Shown here in pieces: positions 36,581 through 47,476 of a DNA stretch of 64,000 nt. Both the position numbers and the translations under genes were made by a program. Numbering within the stretch: the first letter of the stretch is position 1; every line of letters starts with the position of its first letter. The stretch is from Nyssa sinensis (taxonomy: Eukaryota > Streptophyta > Magnoliopsida > Cornales > Nyssaceae): the NCBI GenBank assembly GCA_008638375.1, contig CM018051.1, forward strand, positions 33,763,740 through 33,827,739. Reading direction: 5' to 3'. Under the pieces are notes generated by a model that saw nothing but the letters and a program-made list of their open reading frames with translations, was not told the origin of the DNA and searched no databases.

Positions 36581-38739
36581 CATACATTAAGAAAAAAAAA
36601 TCTTATATTTAACACATACAATGAACTAATCAAGCCCTGACAAACTTATTATACCGTATAAATATAAAAAAAAATTCATTCATATTCTAAAAATGCATTA
36701 CGGTTCCACCACATATTTAGTACATACTCATGCAAGTTTGTATTAGTTAATTTCTTTTCCTCGTTGTTTTCAATCGTCTTATTAGGTATCTTTTACCTTT
36801 TTCCTGTATATAACTAGGTGATAACCCTTCATGGATCACAACTCCTTTTGTTGCTGGGTGATGGATTGGCCAGTCCATACACTTGTAACTCGAGACCTGA
36901 CATCAATTCGGTATATTCATAGCACAATTACAAATGATCCTAACCACATGGGTTTATAACCTAGGATATACACTTTATATTATACACCCATAACAAGTAA
37001 CATTCATTCAACCATTCATATATGCATAACATGACTATCATACATTATATAATTATGAAGGAATAGATCTTAAACACGCAATCATGTATACGAACCAAAA
37101 CAATGTATATGCATATTCTAAACAAGAACATACTCAACATATACTATATATATAAGTTTTCAATCAGCTATTCATGTCCTTATAATCTTATCATTTTTCA
37201 AGTATTTCTAAAACACAAAAGTCAATTTAAGCCATAAGCATGTTAAGCATATTATGTAATTTATACCCATAACCACCCTATTAGGCATTTTATTCACTTC
37301 ATCAAGTAGTCGGACATTCTAACGGATATAAACACACAACATGCATCATGATTAAACCAAATCATGCAACACTTAATCAAGTAAGTCTTCTAGAAAGATA
37401 TCTGAAACTCACATATAACTGGTGGTAACACTACCGATACCACCTCATTATGATCATTTCTAAGACTCGTAAAATCTGGCTACCCCAACTCGGTGAATCA
37501 TACAATAGTGGAACAAGGCAATCATCACAAGCCTCCAATTAAAATAAAGAATCTCCTGCGTATATTATTTATTATCTAGGTCCAAACAATACAACCAATT
37601 ATAACTTTATCCAAACCAATCAGATTCATTCATAACTTTTTACCCACATATTTTTAAAATGACAAGTGAAACTCACCATTCACTTATAAGTTAGATCACA
37701 ATCCAAGTTCTCATATTGTAATACACATCTCATGCTTGTACATACCCCTATTTTTTCTAGTGCCTCAACTATAATATTTTCACTCCAAGTATATTCACAT
37801 AATTCGCATCTTAAACACAAGATTCATATTCAAAAATTTGTATCATCCAACTCTTAACCTAATACACAATTTTCTCCAAAATAACAATCAATATTTACCA
37901 TTTATTCAATCATAATTCTAGAATCAATCTTATAAACTAAGCTAGAATTAGGTTCATAATTCAGACCTCAATTTAGCACATTTTATGCAACTCATTATTT
38001 TCACAAGGCTTATATTCATAAGTTCATTTAATCAATCCACTATTCTTATCACAACTAGTATCGACCATATCTTATAGGACTAGATAAGATGATATTATTC
38101 ATCTCTAGGTTACCTCCACAGTCCACCGCAAGATAACATATTCCAATTCAATAAAGGAATCATTACAACCCCTAACTTTTAGATTCACATCACTTGAACT
38201 TATCAATATTCATCCTAAGCACGAAATCAAAATTTAATTACATCATAACCTGGATTACTCGACAACAATACTTTTCAAACTATTCATGTTTATACAATTC
38301 TCCTAGGACAAGAGATCATCAATCATCACCTGATAACCTAACACATCTTATAAACATACTTGCTTAATCATGACTCATAAAACTCACGCCAACCACCTCC
38401 ACCCATTGTTTAAAATAAACAAATAAAAAGTTTTCACCCGATTCAAACACAGTCTTTCGCCAAAAAAAAATCCATTTAAGCAATATAATATACACATGTC
38501 CATGGCATTCTCCCATAATGATACATGATATCATGAAGGCAAACAAGCATCAATCTATTATGTACGTAAACATGTACCAAGTTATCACATACGGTCATGC
38601 CAATATACACATTACCCATATCATGCACCCCCATTGTACCAAATCACGTAAACATGCATCATAGTATAACAATAACTAACACGTAATCACAACATGTGAT
38701 GCGTTAAGTATAAATAGCCATATAACATACAAGGTCCTA
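36581..38739. other. AT-rich non-coding interior of the outer Tekay derivative, part 2
   Basis: Continues 23146-24640. Neither strand shows gag, protease or pol motifs where gag should lie (just inside the 5' LTR on the minus strand). Base composition is uniformly AT-rich with many short words such as ATTCATA and ACATAT. With part 1 it gives about 3.6 kb of non-coding interior, like a large retrotransposon derivative (LARD). Confidence 0.55.
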
Positions 38740-38952
38740 TCATATACTACCGACAGTTCATACTAAGTCACACACTTTCCTCTAGGGTCCGACAGTGTTC
38801 AACAACACCCACAATCCCTAAATATTCTCAAACTAGAGATCTAATACCAAGCTGTCAAAGCCTACACAATACGCAATGTTTACAAAAAAATTCAAATTAT
38901 ATGTTGTGGTCCCATTGTGTTCAACAACACACCACGATCTCTAAGTATTCAA
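38740..38952 (-). other. Leader of the outer Tekay element, with a partial duplication
   Basis: Reverse complement of sequence like the inner element's leader. The motif GTGTTCAACAACAC occurs twice (near 38795 and 38917), each time followed by a primer-site-like CT(A/C)TGATACCA-related word. The copy at 38785-38873 carries a decayed version, CTAATACCAAGCTGTC. The real site is at 38953-38970. Confidence 0.6.
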
Positions 38953-38970
38953 ACCTAAACTCTGATACCA
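38953..38970 (-). promoter_or_regulatory. Primer-binding site (initiator tRNA-Met type), outer Tekay
   Basis: On the minus strand TGGTATCAGAGTTTAGG starts three bases inside the 5' LTR, the same spacing as in the inner element. It proves that the outer element reads leftwards. Confidence 0.85.
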
Positions 38971-40453
38971 CGTTGTTACGCCTCGAATTTCTAAAACCCA
39001 TGGAGTGAATGGAAATGAATTAAGAAAAATTAATAAAACACCATTAAATGGATTTAGTTGATTACACGTTTATTTCCCCATGTTTCCCAAAAATTAAGAA
39101 TGAAAATTTGCTACTAGACTTACCAAAGATGAGTTTCAAATGCTAATCAAATATCTCTCCCAACCAATAGTCAAAATTAGTCTAAGTCATCTTCAACCAT
39201 GGTCTCTAAGATAGCCCAAAATGTCTCTAAATATGCCTTGGAACAGTGGCCCAAATGGGCCCCAAATTCCCTAGGACATAGGCCAAGAATAGGTCAAAAA
39301 GTCTACCAAAAGTTGTTTAAGGAGGTGGCCAAACATGGCACATGAAGGTGGCCAAACATTGGCCAAAACGGTTGGCCAAATGTGACCCAAGACAAATGGC
39401 TGAGGGTTGGTGGCATGGAGGTGCAAAAGGGCTAGTGCGTAGAAGGGCGCAGGTAGTGGCACGCATGCACGCGAGTGAGGAGGGCATGGTAGGCGTGGGG
39501 CACATGGCAGGCAAGGGGCGAGCGGCTAGGCTGGTGGCTAACTCACTGACTGACTACAGTAGCAACAGTGTATTTGTAGTAAGCTGTTTTCTCCCTTTTC
39601 TGAATTTTTTCCCAAAGTGCTGCAAGCTAACTTTTTCAATTTTTAACCTATTTCCTCAAGGTTTTTAACCCCCACTTTTTGGCACTTGTTCCACTTATAT
39701 ATGGGCATTTTACACACCTAACAACTCTTTTTAATTCACAAAATTTTTGACATGGTCTCCTTTGTTTTCTAAGCATTTTCCACCTAATAGTTTACTACAA
39801 TTTATATATACAAGTATATGCATAATCCACCTTCACTCGATAACCACTAGTTTGTGAAAATTTAACATACACCTACATTATCAAGTAAGTTCAAGGCTCA
39901 ATGCCTACTTTCCTAATTCCTCATATACTAACATTCATACTTGCATATAATCCTTATCATAGTCTTTTTTCTTACATTGTTCCCAACATATACATGTGAT
40001 GCACATTAAACAAAAATACTCTACTTGTCATTTGGGTTTAAGGCTTTACATTACAAAATAGGCCAAGGCCTACAGTCCACCGTTATCCAAATTAAACACA
40101 AGCTATTTGGGCTTATGCCCATACATACAAAATGTAGCCCTTAGGCCAAATAAAACTTCAAAATCCATTTCCCCCTCCGTGCTCCACTGACTTCATCAAG
40201 TCTCAAGTGTCGGGAGTCTCATCTGTAATATGTAATCCCATATAGGGTAAACACGACTGTTTGTATGATATAATGGTAATATAAAGAATAAAGGTAAGGC
40301 GTAGCATGTGCCAAGTGAACATTTATAAGTTATATACCTTCCAATTCCTCAATACAATGCAATGGTAATGTGCATGACACACACATGCAACTCTATGCCC
40401 AACACATGTCTTGTTTCACGATCCTTCCCCATTGAATTCGCGAGTACCATTTA

Positions 40454-40791
40454 TATGTCTCATTTCACAGACGCACTCCCGTTGGATTAGCGAGTACCAA
40501 TCATTGGCCAGATTTTGGATTTTTCACCATAGGATCTACACCCTCATAATGCATAGCACCAAAGTGTTCAACACACGCCATATTTCTAAAGATTCACGTA
40601 TGCCAAGATGCCTTGATTTTTCTATGTCTCATTTCATGGGCGCACTCCCGTTGGATTAGCGAGTACCAATCATTGGCCAGATTTTGGATTTTTCACCATA
40701 GGATCTACACCCTCGTAATGCATAGCACCAAAGTGTTTAACACACGCCATATTTCTAAAGATTCACGTATGCCAAGATGCCTTGATTTTTC
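40454..40791. repeat. 169-bp tandem duplication in the outer 5' LTR
   Basis: Units 40454-40622 and 40623-40791 are nearly identical (for example CACAGACGCAC versus CATGGGCGCAC). The partner LTR at 19944-22750 has only one copy, so the duplication arose after insertion. Confidence 0.9.
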
Positions 40792-41514
40792 TATGAAATT
40801 TCAATAAGGCATTCATCAAACTCATGGAGTGTGCTTTAAATAATGCATCAAACATAAAGTAAAGTATAACTTTTAAACCACAAAACTTTGTCTACATGAA
40901 TATAGCATATAATCCAATCAATTACGCATATAATCATGTTACATATTCACAACCTTACCAAATTCTCAAAGATTACACTAGTACACAAAGTACCAATACA
41001 TTGAGTCAAACATAACTTTCAAACTACAAGATTTTATCTGCATGAACATAAGCTAGAATGTAATGAATTATATATATATTCAAGTTACATGTTCATCACT
41101 TCACCAAATTCCCAAAGAATACATAAGTACACAAGGTACCAACCCTAGGTTTTCAAAGTAACTATATGCTAGGTAGTTTTCTAACAACAAGTAAACATGT
41201 AAGTCATACAATCAATATATAAAAACACTACTAAATTTAACTCTATTCTTTACTTAGCAAAATATCATACCTAAAAGGGTTTTTCTCAACCCTAGGGTGT
41301 TGTGCTCGCTGTGCAACCAAACCAATTAGTAAGAATGTATTCCTCATGATGGAGAACAACTTCCTAGAAGGAAGCCTTGTGAAATTTTAAGGCTAGAGAT
41401 GAGTTTTGGAAGGTAGAAAGTTGAAAAACTTAGGTTTTTCTCACCTTTTCTCTCCAAGCATGACCTGTTGTGTTTTCTCAAACCAATTCTGATAAATTTA
41501 ACTCTCAAGGGTTG

Positions 41515-41522
41515 TATTTATA
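41515..41522 (-). promoter_or_regulatory. TATA-like box in the outer Tekay 5' LTR
   Basis: TATAAATA on the minus strand, 422 bp inside the LTR. This would be the transcription promoter of the outer element. Confidence 0.55.
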
Positions 41523-41944
41523 CTAAAGGGGATAAAGGGTGAAAAGACCCTTTTGCCCTTAATGAGTCACGGGACCCCGTTACACTACAACCTGTCCCAA
41601 AATGCCTCAATTCGATATTCTGCTTTAACCAAAGTTCTTAAAACTATTTTAAATTATATATTTCCAAAAAATTTATTTTCTCATGTTGGCGGTTGCAGCT
41701 GGGCCCACCCAGGATGCCCTTTTGGTCCAATTTTTTAAACTATCTCCGATTAGGCTCAAATGCTCCCATGAGGTGTATTCTATCATTCTAAACATATTTA
41801 CCTTCTATGGCACGCTCAAATTATTCTTGCAAACATGACTTATGTCTAAATGATGCATGTATAGTGCTCTACTAGCAAATAGTGCATGAATAGTGCCCTA
41901 TGGGCAAAAACGAAAAATTTCTCCTGATTTTTTAGATCTTTACA

Positions 41945-42159
41945 TACTCAACTTAGGAGATCTACAATCTATAAACAAGACCATAAGGTACACTTTCAAT
42001 TCACATTTAATTCTTATTTTTAATTATAGCTTTATTTTTTTTTTTAACTTTATCATCGGAGCGGCTACTATCGAATCTTACCCAGTGACCCTCTGATCCT
42101 GCATTCTTGACAAGTAGCGAAGGATGGGATGCCCGTTTGATAAAACTTGAGCAATATCA
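41945..42159 (+). mobile_element. Tat-A 3' LTR, right part
   Basis: Resumes the LTR interrupted at 19943: GAGATCTACA, ATAAACAAGACCATAAGG, then TTATCATCGGAGCGGCTACT-like sequence equal to the Tat-B LTRs. The likely end is ATATCA at 42159. The first five bases are the outer Tekay target duplication. Confidence 0.75.
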
Positions 42160-42508
42160 AAGAGTAAAGAAGGAAAGGAACAACCATAAGCTTTTCAGTT
42201 ATAATTAAGGGATTACTATCTAGTTTTACTTAAATTTTTATTTTAAAGGCCTCTTATTTGATCAAAACCATTGGAAATTATTTCATCCAAGTTAGATTCC
42301 TCCACTGCCTCATTTTTTAAAAAAATTAAATGTGGATGGTGCGTGATCTAAGGATTCTAATTCTAGAGAGATTGGAGAATGGTGATTTTAGATCCGTCAT
42401 GGCCACTCCTAAAGTTCATGTTGTTAATCCATTGATCATGGAAGCTTTGGCAATATTGGAAGAATTATCTTTCTGTAGGGATGTAGGAATTTTTGGGGTT
42501 GAGGTTGG
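42160..42508 (+). pseudogene. LINE-type RNase H relic between Tat-A and Tat-B
   Basis: The spacer between the two Tat elements holds a short coding relic. KLNVDGA at 42323-42343 is the start motif, with catalytic Asp, of RVT_3-type RNase H domains found in plant LINE-like sequences. After a stop and a one-base frameshift come VMATPKVHVVNPLIMEALAI and LEELSFCRDVGIFGVEVG, matching the 'AEALAL..GL.FA.DLGI..V.VE' pattern of that domain (with M for A before E). It is cut at 42508 by the Tat-B LTR before the expected D-S. It could also come from a host RNase H-like gene. Confidence 0.6.
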
Positions 42509-43045
42509 TGTACCATAAAATGACAAATCAATTAAAACATGACACGTGTATGTACAGAGCTCCTCTGAGTATAGACCAAGAAATATTCTGCTATCTAGAT
42601 CCGACAGACACATGGGGTTCAGAGGTACTTTATTCAGAATGGCGCAAAACCTCTAGCCTTGCCTCCAGAGCAGATAAGGTACCGATCTACTTATTACAAA
42701 CCTTGTAGCAAGGGTAGTAGAGTATCTACAAGAATGGCTGTCGAACTGATCGCCACCTTCCATATTCTACCAAGCTCAAAATAAAAAAACAGAGTTCAAC
42801 ATGGCAACTATAATCTTCAGATATCTTCAAATCCCTACTTTTATTGTTTCGAATCTTATTCATTTTACGAAATCTGCAGGCCATAAATAAGACCATAAGG
42901 TACGCTTTTAATTTACTTTCAATTACAGTCTTTGTAATTTACTAACTTTATCATCAGAGCAGCTACCACCAGAGCCTTCCCGGTGACCCTCTGATTTTAA
43001 CAGGTAGTGAAAGATGGGAAGTCCCTTTGATCAGAAAGAGCGACA
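42509..43045 (+). mobile_element. Tat-B 5' LTR
   Basis: A 537-bp LTR from TGTACCATAAAATGAC to GAGCGACA, followed six bases later by a primer-binding site. It differs from the 3' LTR (60958-61480) at roughly one base in eight, so the insertion is old, or the two ends come from different elements. The TATAAATA seen in the 3' LTR is CATAAATA here. Confidence 0.85.
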
Positions 43046-43051
43046 TTAGTC

Positions 43052-43069
43052 TGGCATCGTCTGTCGGAC
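43052..43069 (+). promoter_or_regulatory. Putative primer-binding site of Tat-B
   Basis: TGGCATCGTCTGTCGGAC resembles the TGGCGCCGTCTGTGGGA-type site of Tat elements, with a few decayed positions. The matching tRNA was not determined here. Confidence 0.65.
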
Positions 43070-43269
43070 GACAATCATTTTTGATAACTTTTTCTTCAAA
43101 GGCAAAAAATCCTTTGTCTTTTTCTTCCAAAAGGGAAATGGCTTATAATCTTCATCCTAGAAAGAATTCCCAAAACCCCCGAAATCAGCCTTCTACTGAG
43201 AGAAGAAGGGGGCAAACACCCAATCAATTGTAATAGTAGCTTTATAAGATTCAACGACAATCTGATTAA

Positions 43270-43889
43270 ATGCAGGAACAACTCGTTGTCATGTCACAAG
43301 CTCTGGCTTCGTTAGCCGAGAGCCAGTGGAGCAATATTCCTCCAACTCCTACCAACGCTATTCACGAAGGAGTTCAGCCTCTTACCACCACAACGGGTGG
43401 AGGATCCCCCAACGAGGAGTTACCCAATGTGCAACCGATATACCCCCATAGTATCGCTCATATGAGGGCTGATCCCCAGACATCAATAGTTGTAGGGAGA
43501 GAGATGCCCACTTTTCACCCAACTATCCATTACCAAAGTGGCATGAGGATTCTGACTCCCATAGCCTCGAGAGTCGATCCAACGCCATAGGAATTCTAGC
43601 CCTCAGAAGCACCGGCTCTCCTAGTCCTAGGAGGGCAACACCCACCTACTAATATCGAACAAACTTATCCCCCGAATTGAGGGTCAAAAGGTGCAGGACA
43701 GGGTCAACAATAGTCCCAAACCCACAAAAAATCTTGCCTAGAGTCCCTCAAAAGGCAAAAGAAATAGCAGACTCCCAAGAACAGACCATCTTTACCAGAG
43801 GGCTCCATGAGCCTCTAAAGCAAGACGAACTAGGAAAGTTGCTCAAGAGGTTCTCCACGCCATTCACCTTTGCCATAATGGAAAGGGAG
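43270..43889 (+). pseudogene. Tat-B gag, N-terminal part
   Basis: Begins MQEQLVVMSQALASLAESQ, a weak helix, followed by a Pro/Thr-rich stretch. After a frameshift between 43590 and 43677 it continues to a conserved block ending FTFAIMERE at 43889. The Athila-like element is inserted exactly here (target duplication GGGAG). The gag resumes at 50214 in frame with the same sentence of sequence. Internal stops show it was already decaying. Confidence 0.75.
43885..43889. repeat. Target-site duplication of the Athila-like element (left)
   Basis: GGGAG, identical to 50209-50213. Confidence 0.9.
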
Positions 43890-44599
43890 TGATTACGCCC
43901 AAAGAATAACGCGGTAGTTGTAGTGTAGCTTTGGGGTGTCGATTCCACAGGGAGACTAAATTAAAAGAATGATAAACAAAATTTCTAAAACTACAGAAGT
44001 ATTAGACGGTTAACGAGAAAATAAAAATATAGAAACATGATTTTTGAATGCAAATTAAAAATTAAAAAAATTGATTAATGGAAGAAAATATTCAAATTTA
44101 ACGAACAGTGGAGTATTGGGAATCCCTTACACATATATGGTATTTTAAGTATTTTTAATTCACTGATAACTCAATTGAGAAATTAAATTCCAAAAATCTC
44201 AATCGGAAGATTTAAAATTATGCATCAAAATTAGACTAAAAATAACCCTTCAAAAAATCATTCATCATCTTTAAATCACTCAAATGATTATTCACATTGA
44301 TAAAATACAACGACGACAATATACCCAACGAGCAATACTGCAGCAAAGAATTGAATCAATATAAATATTTAATTGTTCCAAAAATATTAAGTATAAAACG
44401 TAATTGCAAACTATCTCTCGCCGAACAAAAAATGCAATATTTGAGATATAAAATATTGTAAAATAATGCTCAAATATATCTCACTGTAAATAGAAATTAA
44501 ATTTAATAAAATCAATTGAAGCCCAACATTTCTATTCATATTTCTAGCAATTTTAATTAAATAATAAGACATTTAGAGTACACTTTTGCACACTCATCA
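43890..44599 (-). mobile_element. Athila-like element: 3' LTR (left end)
   Basis: A 710-bp LTR; on the plus strand TGATTACGCCC to CACTCATCA. I counted about 24 substitutions and one single-base gap against the right LTR (49500-50208), about 3.4% divergence and mostly transitions. This is the youngest datable insertion in the window. Confidence 0.9.
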
Positions 44600-44612
44600 C
44601 ACCCCTCAACTT
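44600..44612 (-). promoter_or_regulatory. Polypurine tract of the Athila-like element
   Basis: On the minus strand AAGTTGAGGGGTG directly precedes the LTR. A near-identical 13-mer, AAGTTGGGGGGTG, lies at 46015-46027. Confidence 0.8.
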
Positions 44613-46290
44613 ACTCATTGCTAGTCCCTAGCAATTTCCATGCATTAATGGCAAAAGAGATCAAGGAAGACCACACGCAGAAAGCATTTAAGCATACTTT
44701 TTTTTAGGTTCACAAATCAAAGCAATTTTAGGAATTCAAAAGCCCTGTAACAATCAATCCACTTATAGAAATCCACAGAGTGTGTGTGTGCTCCAAACCA
44801 TATCCATCTAACCACAAGTCATGACACATGCAACATCAAGAACATCTCAAGCAAAAGGTTCAACTCCATATCTCACAGGTATAAAAGTGTTTCATGTAGG
44901 GGTTTTCTCTATGGAGTTGACAAGGGGTGTACACGCTCAATGAAAAAATAGGCAATTATGAACAAGCAACAAGTAAACATTGATCTTATGATAGGTGCAC
45001 TAACAAATGAGATTTCCACCACTCTTCCACAGGCTTGCTTAGGATCAGAACAATCAACATAAACAGGTTGTAACGTGGCTCGAGCTAGGTCTATATGAAG
45101 AAAAGGATAAAAAGGATTCAAAAACTTCCAAGTACATACTAAGAGAATTTCATTAAAGATCACAGCGAACCAAACTTCTCACTTAATGTACTCTTCAACT
45201 TTTCAAATCACTGAATAACAAATCATCTCCTTCTTCTTTCACTTCTCTTTCTCTCTTTTTTTTTCACCTTTTTCAATTCAACTTCCCCCCCCCCCCCTTT
45301 TTTTTAATAAACTTTGATGCTCATTGACTTTGATGCTCACCCAACTGAAAAATTTTGCACTTGTACTCTTTCTTTTTCTTTTTCTTCATTTTTCAGTTCA
45401 ACACAAAAGATAAGCAATGCGAATTCCGCACCTAGTACACACTTGGAAGCAAAAAGGGTAGGAAAATTAATGTATAGGCTATACTCCAATGTGAAGGGGT
45501 ATGGATGATGTCGGCACATGAAAAAAACTAAATGTACTTGTTGGCTCAAAGTTGGCTACTAAGGGACTATGATGAGAAGGGTTAGCTTGAAAGGCTCAAA
45601 CGTTAATCCTAAATTGACTTTCGTCATATCCCAAGTATATCCGCCGTCATACCACCAACCATGTAATGATATTCTCAAAAAAAGTGCCTAATTCAACAGA
45701 TCAGTGAATGCTTATCACAATTTCCTACATTTGAAGGCTCTCAATTCTCTCCAAAACATATATGAATACTTAAGCAAAAGAGTTCTCTAGCTACATGTGT
45801 TAAACCACCATCTTACCACAAAGTTTGGATAAGTGCATTAAAAGTTCTGTGAATGCCTCAGTAGAATGATTATGGTGGATTCGGCGAATTCACAAAAATG
45901 GCTATGAATGATAATGAATACTCATGTGAAAAGATGCACGTGTGATGCAAATTTTAAAAAATTTTGACACATGAAAATATGCCACAACAATTTAGATGCT
46001 GAATTTGCAACCATCACCCCCCAACTTAAATGAAACATTGTCCTCAATGTTTAGCAATCAAAATTGAATGGAGGGTTCTAAAAAGGAGAGAATACACCTG
46101 ATGTGTGAGGCGGGCAACTCGCTAAGCACCAAGATGGCAATCTAAACTAACAAAATGAAATTAACCTACAAATAAAAACAAAGAAAACAACAGCAAACAA
46201 AAAGAAAAAGAATGAAAATAAAAGAAAACTAAAATAAAACTAAAAATAAATAAATAAATAATAAAAAAAATAAAAAATAAAACATACCTG
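44613..46290 (-). other. Long 3' untranslated region of the Athila-like element
   Basis: About 1.7 kb between the ORF stop and the polypurine tract. It has no recognisable protein. It contains a C-run with flanking T-runs near 45250-45305 and the second purine-tract-like 13-mer at 46015-46027. The region where Athila elements may carry an env-like gene is non-coding here. Confidence 0.65.
46015..46027 (-). promoter_or_regulatory. Second, internal polypurine-like 13-mer
   Basis: AAGTTGGGGGGTG on the minus strand, one mismatch from the true tract at 44600-44612, soon after the pol stop. It could be an internal plus-strand primer or the remains of an older element end. Confidence 0.5.
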
Positions 46291-46300
46291 CATGGCATGA

Positions 46301-47476
46301 TCAAGGTGGATAGACCAGGTCCATAAGTGGGATGTCTTCCACTTCCAGAACTTGCCTATCAATTAAAACTTTAAGGCGCTGACCATTGACTTTAAAAATT
46401 CGACTGTCCTTGGGATCCTTTATTTCTACTACCCCATTTTCAGAAATGTTATTCACTATAAAGGGGCCTGTCCACCTAGACCTGAGTTTTCTTGTGTGCT
46501 TATGGAGTTTAGAATCATATAAGAAAACTCGATCATTAGGCTTAAACGTTTTTCTCAAAATATTATTATCATGCAACGCTTTCATTTTAACTTGATCAGC
46601 AATGCTCCAACCTAGGGCTGACCTAGGCTTACTTAGGGTCTGAGGTAATTTCTCACCTTGAGATTTAGACAATTTAGATGACATAATAATAGGAAAAGTA
46701 TCACCTGGATCAAGGAAGGCATGTTTTGAACCCTTAGGTAAAGGCTTCAATTCAACTTTAGGTGCTTTCACACTTAAAGGAATCTGTTTTTCCCTTTTTG
46801 TAGGCAACTCCTCAAACTTCGGTTTCCATCCCCATGCTCCATAATCTTGAGTTCTGTCAAAAATAGCACAAACATCAACCACATCAGATGGATCAGAAAT
46901 ATAGTCAAACTCAGTATTAACAAGAAAATGCTCAAGGGGGTCAGAATCATGAGTTGCAGGAATTCCCTTATTCATGAGTGAGTCAACCATGCACATCTGG
47001 CAACTTTCATCCTCCTCTTCTAGCTGTTTTGCAACATGAAATATATTCACCTCAAGAGTCATGTTTCCAAAAGACAGCTTCATGAGCCCATTCCTACAAT
47101 TGATAAGAGCATTAGTAGTGGCAAGGAATGGCCTACCTAAAATCAAAGGAATCTTTGAAGTAAAATCAACAATAGAGCTAGTGTCAAGGATTATGAAATC
47201 AACAGGATAATAAAATTTATGAACTTGAATTAGAACATCCTCTACCACACCCCGTGGTGCTCTGACTGAACGGTCAACCAATTGCAATACCATAGAAGTT
47301 GGTTTGATCTCTCCTAACCCCAATTGCAAGTAAATAGAATAAGGCATTAAATTCACACTTGCTCCTAAATCAAGTAGAGCTTGTCCAAACTCATGATTTC
47401 CAATGCTGTATGCAATGGTTGGACAACCAAGATCCTTGTACTTGGGGGGAATCCTCTGCTCAATTAGAGCACTAAC
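46301..47476 (-). pseudogene. Athila-like protease fused to integrase tail, RT-RNase H-integrase core missing
   Basis: Translated on the minus strand after the stop at 47477-47479. Retropepsin comes first: IGNHEFGQALLDLGASVNLM (D-L-G is usual in Athila), LGLGEIKPTS, IPLILGRPFLAT and FGNMTLEVNIFHV. An acidic linker follows, then FPIIMSSKLS and ALGWSIAD, the region that opens the RT part in Athila pol. At about 46591-46601 it jumps in frame to the integrase C-terminus: KALHDNNILRKTFKPNDRVF, then RSRWTGPFIVNNI and DPKDSRIFKVNGQRLK. So RT, RNase H and the integrase zinc and catalytic domains are missing with the frame kept. The open part is 351 codons from the first Met. Protease may be intact. 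Integration and reverse transcription would need another element. Confidence 0.85.

Larger units (their letters stand above)
38974..41944 (-). mobile_element. Outer Tekay-type element: 5' LTR (right end)
   Basis: Partner of 19944-22750. On the plus strand it begins TGTTACGCCTCG and ends CTTTACA, followed by TACTC, the decayed target duplication. It is about 160 bp longer than its partner because of the tandem duplication at 40454-40791. Confidence 0.85.

Noticed and set aside
44909..45549. Short open frames as an env-like gene of the Athila-like element
   Set aside because: No signal peptide plus transmembrane layout in one frame and no conserved length. They look like chance frames in the untranslated region.
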